Under the pieces are notes generated by a model that did no database searches, was not told the DNA's origin, and saw only the letters and a program-made list of their open reading frames with translations. Source: Candidatus Sulfopaludibacter sp. SbA3 (GTDB taxonomy: Bacteria > Acidobacteriota > Terriglobia > 2-12-FULL-54-10). From it: a stretch of DNA of 31,714 nucleotides. Below, in pieces: positions 25,442 through 31,714 of this stretch (the first letter of the stretch is position 1; every line of letters starts with the position of its first letter). A program made the position numbers and the translations under genes. The stretch lies in assembly GCA_945865705.1 (NCBI GenBank), contig CAMBEY010000004.1:1-31714 (forward strand), written 5' to 3'.

Positions 25442-25720
25442 TCAAAGAATTGTGGGGGCCTGGAAACTCTGATAGACCCACACTCCGCCCAGCGTCATCA
25501 GTAGAATACCGGAGGCCAACGCAACACCCTTAATTATCGGCTCGATTTTGTTGAGCTGCACCACCAGTTCCGCCTGTTCGCGGGCCATGGAGTTTTCGCC
25601 CGCGCTAAGGAACAACTGGTCGTCTTCGTGATTTACCAGAGTGGCCCTATAGATCATTAACACGATCAGAATACCGGTCAACACGCTCCAGACGATGAAA
25701 CCAATCATGATCCCTGACAT
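25442..25720 (-). CDS. Small two-helix membrane protein
   Basis: This 92-residue protein has two hydrophobic segments (residues about 5-24 and 66-84) joined by a charged loop of some 40 residues (VNHEDDQLFLSAGENSMAREQAELVVQL). The start is supported by AGGAGGG 7 bases upstream of the ATG. I do not recognise the family. It stands alone on the minus strand after a 110-base gap from the propeller gene. It is probably an inner-membrane protein of unknown role. Confidence 0.7.
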   Translation of the reverse strand: MSGIMIGFIVWSVLTGILIVLMIYRATLVNHEDDQLFLSAGENSMAREQAELVVQLNKIEPIIKGVALASGILLMTLGGVWVYQSFQAPTIL

Positions 25721-26019
25721 GTCCTATCCCTCCTGATCCCGGGACTTCGCCCAGATAACGGAAGTCCTGCTTGAGTGCATTCTACGCCCTCTGAGTGGCA
25801 TGGGAACAACTATTTGGTGGAATAATTCAGGAGGGTTTTCAGGGCGGGAAAATGACCTATAAACCCCTATGCTATCCCAATCTGGGGTGAGGTGGGTAGC
25901 ACGTCCCAGGACTATCTCAAGTTGCATTCCCCGTTTCGGGTCGCATAGAATGATAGATGTCGATTTGTGTCTGGCCGGGCCTGCAAGCCGATTAGCATAC
26001 AGCAGCTTGGAGCTTTATA
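25721..26019. promoter_or_regulatory. Intergenic region with a candidate promoter for the acyl-reductase operon
   Basis: This 299-base stretch separates the divergent small membrane protein gene and the reductase gene. On the plus strand TTGCAT at 25922-25927 and TAGAAT at 25946-25951 are 18 bases apart, a weak sigma70-like candidate that would give a leader of about 60 bases. A GGAG lies 7 bases before the TTG start at 26020. A short open frame at 25724-25927 on the minus strand has no support. Confidence 0.35.
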
Positions 26020-28434
26020 TTGAATAAGTTAGACGACATATCTTCCGTCATGGCGGGTCTTCCTCCTGGTCCTGCGGAGGGAGCGGGGCCGGATATTTTC
26101 TGGCGCGTGGAAGGTAGCCTACTGGACCTGGGTGCGGTTCGGCCCGTGGCTTTTTTCACCAGCAACGCCCAGAGCTTCTCTGAGCGGTCTCTGCGTCGGC
26201 TAGCTTTGGTTGCCGTAGTCCTGCTGCGTCCACTGCTTTACCTCATGGATCGCGAATGGGCCACGCGCATGTTGCATGCCCTACTGCGCGGCATCAGCCA
26301 GGACCGGTTGGACCTTCTCGGCGAGGAATATTTCGAATACCAACTGAAGCCTCGCATGAAGCAGCGCGGCATGTCCCGCTTGCTGGCTACGGTGGATCAG
26401 GTCCGCAAGATGAACGGACGCGTGATACTGGTCAGCCAGGGGCTGGACCACGTCATGCGACCGCTGGCACGACATTTAGGTGTCGAGCATCTAATCGCCA
26501 ACCGCCTCGAGTTTCGCGACGGGCTGTCCACGGGCCGGCTGATTGGCCCGGTGGTCCCGCCGCGGCGGAGCCTGGCACCCTTGATTGGTCGCAAGCCCGA
26601 TGGCCGCACGCCGCGCGAATGGGTTTTGAGCGAACTCCAGCTACAGAAAAACCCGGAGTTACTGCTGGCTTCCGTCGCCACAACGGAGCGCCCTTTCGTG
26701 AAGCTCACTCATCCGGTGGTCCACTTCAATGGCCGTCATCACAGGAACGCACCCGAACCACCCCTCTCGGTTCACGTGGCGCTGGCGGGCAAACACATTC
26801 TGCTCATCGGTGTTACCGGCTTCATCGCCAAAGTCTGGCTGATCCACCTGCTGACAAAGCTGCCGGAGATCGGGCGCATCTATCTGCTGATCCGCCGCCA
26901 GGGCAAGAAGAGCGGCCTGGATCGATTCGAGCAGATCATCAGGGAATCACCCGCACTCGACCCGCTGGTGGAAAAGCATGGAGATGGCTTCGCTGCGTTC
27001 CTGCGGGACAAAGTGGAGGTGGTGGAGGGCGACATTACGCAACCTGACTTGGGCCTCGACGCGGAAACCAAGGCTCGCCTGTTGCCACGACTCGACCTGA
27101 TCGCCAACAGCGCCGGACTTACTGACTTCAACCCAGACCTGCGCGATGCGCTGTCCACAAACGTGGATTCGGCGGATCATCTCATCAACCTGCAGCGCCA
27201 GTGCGACCATGCCGCCATGCTCCATTTGTCCACCTGCTACGTGGTCGGTGCGCGCGACGGTCGCGTGGACGAAGTGGAAACGCCCAACTATACGCCGCTG
27301 CACATCGCGGACTTTAATTCAGAAAAGGAATGGCAGGCGCTTCGCGAGCAGGTCCGCCAGATCGAGGAGCGCGCGGAGACCCCCGACGTAACCGAAGAGC
27401 TGAGACTGCTGGTACTCTCGAAAAAGTCCGAAGGCCAGGTGGTCAAGGGCAATGTGCTGGAAAAGCAAATCGCCAAGGAACGTAAACGTTGGCTGCGCAA
27501 TCGGCTCACCTTGGCTGGCATCAAGCGCGCGAAGGCGCTCGGCTGGCCAAACACCTACACACTTACCAAGAGTCTTGGCGAGTCACTGATCGCGAGCCGC
27601 GGAAAAAACTTGCCCATCGCCGTCGTGCGCCCCTCCATCGTGGAGTCCTCCGTCGAAGAACCCTTCCGGGGCTGGAACGAAGGCATCAACACCTCGGCTC
27701 CGTTGTCGTATCTGCTGGGAACTTACTTCAGACAGTTGCCTACCAATGAGCGCAAATGCCTGGATGTAATTCCGGTGGACCTGGTCTGCCGCGGCATGAC
27801 GCTGATCTCGGCGGCACTCATGGAGAGGCGTCATCATCGCCTGTATCACCTGGCCTCCTCGGCTACCAACCCCTGCGATATGCGCCGCTCCATCGAGCTG
27901 ACCGGTCTGGCGCATCGCAAATTCTATCGCGCCCAGAAGGATTTCGACTCCTGGTTGCGCCTGCGCTTCGACACCATCCCGGTATCGAAAAAGCGCTATC
28001 AGGCCTTCTCCGCGCCGCAGCAGCGCAAGCTGATCCGCGCGATCCAGAAGACCACCCCGCCGCTGCCGTTCCTGAAGGGCCCCTTTGCGCGGCGCGAACG
28101 GTCGCTCGACCGTGTCGAGAAAATTATCGAGCTCTACGAGCCGTTTATTCTGCTCAACGACCATGTCTTCGAGGCGGACAACGTGGAGATACATTCGCAC
28201 GCTTTGCCCGCCGCCGAGCAGCGCGACTTCGGCTATGATCCACGCTCGGTGGATTGGTGGGAGTACTGGATCAACATTCACGTCCCGGCGCAGCGCCGCT
28301 GGTCGTATCCGCTGATCGAGGGCCGTCCGCTGGAATCGCGTCCCAGCCGTGAATTTCACATGCTGGAGCCGGCCGTCGATCCAGCCGTCGGCTCCCTGCC
28401 AGAGAGGCCCGTGCCGACATGGCCATCTTCCTAA
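26020..28434 (+). CDS. Fatty acyl reductase-like enzyme with degenerate N-terminal HAD domain
   Basis: This 804-residue fusion starts with a HAD-IB-like domain (about 40-190) and continues with an extended SDR of the NAD_binding_4/fatty acyl-CoA reductase type. The SDR shows LLIGVTGFIAK at about 261-271, LHLSTCYV, and the catalytic Tyr513/Lys517 in YTLTKSLGE, followed by RPSIVESS. In the HAD part the nucleophile block reads AFFTSN (Thr47, Asn49) where active HADs have AFFDxD, so phosphatase activity is probably lost, though VILVSQGLD (motif II) remains. It would reduce fatty acyl thioesters to aldehyde or alcohol in the cytosol. I chose TTG at 26020 because GGAG is 7 bases upstream. It overlaps the next gene by 16 bases. 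Confidence 0.85.
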   Translation: MNKLDDISSVMAGLPPGPAEGAGPDIFWRVEGSLLDLGAVRPVAFFTSNAQSFSERSLRRLALVAVVLLRPLLYLMDREWATRMLHALLRGISQDRLDLLGEEYFEYQLKPRMKQRGMSRLLATVDQVRKMNGRVILVSQGLDHVMRPLARHLGVEHLIANRLEFRDGLSTGRLIGPVVPPRRSLAPLIGRKPDGRTPREWVLSELQLQKNPELLLASVATTERPFVKLTHPVVHFNGRHHRNAPEPPLSVHVALAGKHILLIGVTGFIAKVWLIHLLTKLPEIGRIYLLIRRQGKKSGLDRFEQIIRESPALDPLVEKHGDGFAAFLRDKVEVVEGDITQPDLGLDAETKARLLPRLDLIANSAGLTDFNPDLRDALSTNVDSADHLINLQRQCDHAAMLHLSTCYVVGARDGRVDEVETPNYTPLHIADFNSEKEWQALREQVRQIEERAETPDVTEELRLLVLSKKSEGQVVKGNVLEKQIAKERKRWLRNRLTLAGIKRAKALGWPNTYTLTKSLGESLIASRGKNLPIAVVRPSIVESSVEEPFRGWNEGINTSAPLSYLLGTYFRQLPTNERKCLDVIPVDLVCRGMTLISAALMERRHHRLYHLASSATNPCDMRRSIELTGLAHRKFYRAQKDFDSWLRLRFDTIPVSKKRYQAFSAPQQRKLIRAIQKTTPPLPFLKGPFARRERSLDRVEKIIELYEPFILLNDHVFEADNVEIHSHALPAAEQRDFGYDPRSVDWWEYWINIHVPAQRRWSYPLIEGRPLESRPSREFHMLEPAVDPAVGSLPERPVPTWPSS

Positions 28435-29582
28435 CCGGTTCCACTGGGTTCGTCGGCTCACACATCGCCGCGGGACTGCTTGAGCGTTCGAGCGAGCCAC
28501 TGAATCTACTGGTGCGCGCGCGCGATGACCATGACGCCGAACTCCGCCTTTGGCGCTCCTTCCAGGCGCATTTTGATTTTCCGCGCTTTCACAATCATCT
28601 GCGCAGCCGCATCACCATATTCCGCGGCAGCCTCACCGACAAGTATTTTGGTCTAGCCCCGGAGATGTACCGCTATCTGGTGGAATCTACGGGCTCGGTG
28701 ATCCACTGCGCGGCTTCGCTGAATCGCAAATCCGAGAAGGCCTGCCTGAACACCAATCTGCGCGGCACGCTGGAAGTGGCGCAACTTTCTGCCCGCGCCC
28801 ACGCCCACCACGGGCTGCGGCGCTTCAGCCACGTCTCCACCGTGGCCGTGGCCGGTGTACGCTCAAATGAAATGGTCCAGGAAGACCGCGCCGTCGAGTG
28901 GGATCGCAACGATTACGATCCTTACGCGCGCACCAAAAAATTCTGCGAGCACATGGTCCGCGAGTTGCTCCCTAATGTCTCGCGCACCATCTTCCGCCCC
29001 AGCATCGTGCTGGGCAACAGCCGCCACGGCGAGACCACGCAATTTGACATGGCCCGCGCGTTCGTCATCCTCGCCGGACTCCGCGTGCTGCCCTTCCAGC
29101 CGACGGCCCGTCTGGACATCGTGCCCGTGGATTTCGTGGCCGACTCCGTGGTCGCCATCCATCTGATGGAGCGACCGCAGCATGAGATCTATCACCTTTC
29201 CTCCGGCGCAGGTTCTCTGAACTTCCGGCAGATCACTGACCATCTGGCGCGCGCGCGCCACCGCAGGCCTCCACTTTATTTACCGTGGCTGCAGCCACCG
29301 TTTTCCGGCACGATCCATGCGCTCACGCATCTCGGCGGCGGCATCGGCTTTGGCGCAACGCTGCTGAAAGTTTTCCTGCCGTATTTGGTCTGGAATACTG
29401 TTTTTGATAACTCGCGCGTAGTCGAAGAAACGGGCCGCACTCCTGAACCATTCACCAATTACTGCCTGCCGCTGTTGCAGTTCAGCCGCGAGCATCATTT
29501 CACTTACCCATACCGTGATTGGCCTGGCTCGACCCAGGCGCCCGCACCGGGTTCGCACTTGGCCGGAGCCTCACCTCGATGA
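28419..29582 (+). CDS. Extended SDR/fatty acyl reductase-like NAD(P)-dependent enzyme
   Basis: This 387-residue enzyme has FLTGSTGFVGSHIA at the N-terminus, IHCAASLNR, VSTVAVAG and the catalytic Tyr169/Lys173 (DPYARTKKF), then RPSIVLGNS. It belongs to the NAD_binding_4/epimerase group, like the SDR part of the previous gene, and might be a reductase, epimerase or dehydrogenase. It overlaps the preceding gene by 16 bases and shares ATGA with the following one, so it is almost surely cotranslated. Paired reductases suggest two successive reductions or two substrates in one lipid pathway; the exact substrate is not readable. Confidence 0.8.
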   Translation: MAIFLTGSTGFVGSHIAAGLLERSSEPLNLLVRARDDHDAELRLWRSFQAHFDFPRFHNHLRSRITIFRGSLTDKYFGLAPEMYRYLVESTGSVIHCAASLNRKSEKACLNTNLRGTLEVAQLSARAHAHHGLRRFSHVSTVAVAGVRSNEMVQEDRAVEWDRNDYDPYARTKKFCEHMVRELLPNVSRTIFRPSIVLGNSRHGETTQFDMARAFVILAGLRVLPFQPTARLDIVPVDFVADSVVAIHLMERPQHEIYHLSSGAGSLNFRQITDHLARARHRRPPLYLPWLQPPFSGTIHALTHLGGGIGFGATLLKVFLPYLVWNTVFDNSRVVEETGRTPEPFTNYCLPLLQFSREHHFTYPYRDWPGSTQAPAPGSHLAGASPR

Positions 29583-30994
29583 TGGATCAAATGCTGGAAG
29601 CCTGGGTGAGCGGCCTGATCGAGACCGCCAAACTCAGGTGGATGATGGGCGCGGGCTCCAGTTGGCAGCCCGGCGAAAAATTGAAGTTGTTGTTTGCCGG
29701 ATACAACGGCACACGCAACACGGGCGCCGACGTGCGCGTCGAGGAGATGATGCGCCAGATCAGTCGCATCCTCGGCCCCGAGCGCGTCGAACTGAGTGTA
29801 CTCAGCCAGAATTTCCAACTCTCGCGCGGCTACTTTGGCGATGCCAGACAAGTTTTGCTCCCAGACATTTTCCCGCCATTCCTGTCTCGTGAAATTCCTC
29901 GTTACGACGGCGTGGTGGCCTGCGAAGGCTCCATGTTCAAAAGCAAGTTCGCCAACGCGCTCACGACGATGATGATTGGCTCGCTAGGCCTCGCCGCCGC
30001 GCAGAACCGTCTCTCCGTGGGCTATGGCGCGGAGGCCGGACACATGGACCCGCTGCTGGCGCGCATGTGCAGCCGCTACTGCCGTGATTCGCTCGTCATC
30101 ACGCGCAATGAGGAGTCGCGCGACGTGCTGCGCGAACTGGGCATCGCCAGCGAACTCGGCACCGATACGGCATGGACATTTGAGCCGCATCCTCCCGCAT
30201 ACGCCGAGAAAGTTTTGCGCTCCTCCGGCTGGGATGGCAAGATGCCGCTGTTGGCCCTGTGCCCCATCAATCCATTCTGGTGGCCCGTGCGCGCGTCTCT
30301 TGCCAAAGGAGTGGCACGCACGCTCACCGGCGCATTCAAGAAGAGCCATTACCGCTCCATCTATTTTCACAACGCCGGACCCAGCGTGGACGCGGCGTAC
30401 CATCGCTATCTAACCGCGTTCGCCCGCGCTGTCGAGATGTTTCGCAAGGACTACCCGGTCTTCCCCGTGCTGGTCTCCATGGAGCGGCTGGATGCCGACG
30501 CGTGCCATCGCGTGGCGGCGATACTCGGCGGCGGCGCGCCCGTCTTCCGCGCCGATGCCTACGACATGTATCAGATGGTCAGCGTCCTGCGCCGCTGCGA
30601 CATGATGGTCTCCTCGCGCTTCCACGGCATCGTTACTTCTATGCCGGGTCTCGTCGCTTCGGCCGGGATTACCATGGACGAGCGCATCCGCAATCTGATG
30701 CGCGAGCGCGGCCAGCCTGAATTATTGTTGGAAGTCGATGACCCGGACCTGGAAGAGAAGCTGGGACACATCCTGCGCCGTCTGGTGCGCGAACGCGAGT
30801 CCATTCAGGCAGCGATTGGCAAAACAGTCGTTACCAATTTGAAGACGATGGCGCGCATGGGCATCTATTTCGAGGAGCATGTACAGCGCCGCTACCCAGA
30901 GTTCCCCGTGCGAAATGGCATCTACGGCTGGGAGGACTACCTCCCGCCGCTCAGTCCAAATTTACAGAGGCTGGCGGAAAAATTCGGCGCATGA
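29579..30994 (+). CDS. Polysaccharide pyruvyl transferase-family protein
   Basis: This protein of about 471 residues has the PF04230 pattern: an N-terminal Rossmann-like half with LLFAGYNGTRNTGADVRVEEM, YDGVVACEGSMF, a middle CP.NPFWWP segment, and the C-terminal MMVSSRFHGIVTSM motif characteristic of the family. Members (CsaB, WcaK, GumL-like) add pyruvate ketals to sugars or have related transfer roles; some act on other substrates. I chose ATG at 29579, which overlaps the previous stop as ATGA; the earlier TTG at 29519 lies inside the upstream gene. In this operon the sugar could be part of a glycolipid headgroup, which is inference only. Confidence 0.82.
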   Translation: MMDQMLEAWVSGLIETAKLRWMMGAGSSWQPGEKLKLLFAGYNGTRNTGADVRVEEMMRQISRILGPERVELSVLSQNFQLSRGYFGDARQVLLPDIFPPFLSREIPRYDGVVACEGSMFKSKFANALTTMMIGSLGLAAAQNRLSVGYGAEAGHMDPLLARMCSRYCRDSLVITRNEESRDVLRELGIASELGTDTAWTFEPHPPAYAEKVLRSSGWDGKMPLLALCPINPFWWPVRASLAKGVARTLTGAFKKSHYRSIYFHNAGPSVDAAYHRYLTAFARAVEMFRKDYPVFPVLVSMERLDADACHRVAAILGGGAPVFRADAYDMYQMVSVLRRCDMMVSSRFHGIVTSMPGLVASAGITMDERIRNLMRERGQPELLLEVDDPDLEEKLGHILRRLVRERESIQAAIGKTVVTNLKTMARMGIYFEEHVQRRYPEFPVRNGIYGWEDYLPPLSPNLQRLAEKFGA

Positions 30995-31714
30995 ACTTTC
31001 TCGACACCATCTTCGCCCGGCTGGAGGCTGCGACGGCGCAGCCCGTCCTGCAGGAAGCGCGCGGCGAGGACCTTGTTTCGGCGACAGGCGGCGAACTGTT
31101 GACGATGATTCGCCGCGCTCGCTCGTTTCTCCGTAATGCCGGATTGCACAAGGGCGACCGCTGTGCGCTGCTCACGCCAAATAGCATTCAATGGGCCGCG
31201 CTCGATTTGGCCATCATGGCCGAGGGCGGCATCGTCGTGCCACTTTACTCGCGCCAGGCACCAGGTGAACTGGTGAGCATGATTCAGGATAGCGCGCCCG
31301 CGCTCCTAATCGGCGGCGACGCAAAGCTGCTTGGCGAGATCGCGCCGCTGCTTTCCTCAGGCGCAGCGGCTCCGCGCATGGTTTTAGTGGATGAAGTGCT
31401 GGGCGCAACGACGGAGGAAAAAACCGCGCCATGCAGCCTCAGCGATGCCGACACAGTAACCATCATTTACACTTCGGGCACCTCCGGCGAGCCCAAGGGC
31501 GTGATGTTGACCACCCGTAACGTGAATCATATGCTGCGGTGCACGGGCAGCCGTCTCGATCTGCTGATGGGCCAACACGAAGATACTGAAAAGGTATTTC
31601 ATTACCTGCCATTTTGCTTTGCAGGTTCGTGGATTCTCCTGCTGAGTTGTTTGTCGCGCAACAGCTTGCTGACTCTTTCCACCGACCTGAACAAACTGAC
31701 CAACGAAATGCGTC
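30991..31714 (+). CDS. AMP-forming acyl-CoA/acyl-ACP synthetase, 3' truncated by window end
   Basis: The frame runs from ATG at 30991, which overlaps the previous stop as ATGA, to the last base, giving about 241 residues without a stop. The ANL-superfamily signature is plain: the A3 P-loop YTSGTSGEPKG at residues 160-170, preceded by LLTPNSIQWAALDLAIMAEGGIVVPLYSRQAPGE as in long-chain fatty acyl-CoA ligases. It would activate a fatty acid with ATP to an adenylate and then a thioester, in the cytosol. As the feeder of acyl groups, it fits directly with the reductase upstream. The C-terminal part, and any fused domain, lies outside the window. Confidence 0.9.
   Translation, partial: MNFLDTIFARLEAATAQPVLQEARGEDLVSATGGELLTMIRRARSFLRNAGLHKGDRCALLTPNSIQWAALDLAIMAEGGIVVPLYSRQAPGELVSMIQDSAPALLIGGDAKLLGEIAPLLSSGAAAPRMVLVDEVLGATTEEKTAPCSLSDADTVTIIYTSGTSGEPKGVMLTTRNVNHMLRCTGSRLDLLMGQHEDTEKVFHYLPFCFAGSWILLLSCLSRNSLLTLSTDLNKLTNEMR

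Noticed and set aside
25724..25927. 67-codon minus-strand open frame before the small membrane protein gene
   Set aside because: No ribosome-binding site, no recognisable sequence, and it overlaps the ribosome-binding region of the supported gene.
27583..28500. Minus-strand open frame of 305 codons opposite the reductase gene
   Set aside because: Antisense to the SDR catalytic region and C-terminus, with no ribosome-binding site or known motif.

Overview
This GC-rich window looks like chromosomal DNA of an Acidobacteriota bacterium, probably near Solibacter/Bryobacter. The clearest pointer is the C-terminal domain of the first gene, which matches the Solibacter-expanded family TIGR03437. A hopanoid cluster, an LptD outer-membrane assembly protein, kinesin-light-chain-type TPRs and a GH57 glycosidase fit the same origin. 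I saw no phage, transposase, tRNA, rRNA or CRISPR signal. All assignments rest on motifs read by eye, not on database searches.

Region 1 (1-960): 3' part of a large secreted Ig-like/TIGR03437 protein. Region 2 (982-9891, minus strand): a hopanoid locus transcribed hpnH, hpnA, hpnG, a zinc alcohol dehydrogenase, hpnC, hpnD, hpnE, then mutY and a small cytochrome c. HpnD, HpnC and HpnE make squalene from farnesyl diphosphate. HpnH and HpnG add and trim the adenosyl-derived side chain of C35 hopanoids. The squalene-hopene cyclase gene is not in the window.

Region 3 (10119-16874): a small acyl carrier protein and a KASIII-like protein (plus strand) converge on a minus-strand block: a radical SAM protein, a cupin, an SGNH/DltD-like protein, an MBOAT acyltransferase and a second SGNH/DltD-like paralogue. 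The KASIII-like protein has Ser where the catalytic Cys should be, while the His and Asn are kept. Carrier, acyl-handling enzyme, MBOAT and SGNH proteins together recall the Dlt and alginate O-acetylation systems. This is my best candidate for an undescribed system: transfer of a carrier-bound acyl group across the membrane onto a surface or lipid acceptor. A REP-like hairpin with 35-bp arms lies between the radical SAM and cupin genes.

Region 4 (17110-25720): a secreted TPR protein, lptD, a zinc-ribbon/RDD membrane protein, a GH57 glycosidase, a YVTN beta-propeller lipoprotein and a two-helix membrane protein. Region 5 (26020-31714, plus strand): a tightly packed operon of a pseudo-HAD/fatty-acyl reductase fusion, a second reductase-like SDR, a polysaccharide pyruvyl transferase-family protein and an acyl-CoA/ACP synthetase that runs off the end. 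Overlapping genes suggest one pathway, perhaps a fatty-alcohol- or ether-type lipid with a modified headgroup. The window is therefore dominated by envelope and lipid functions.
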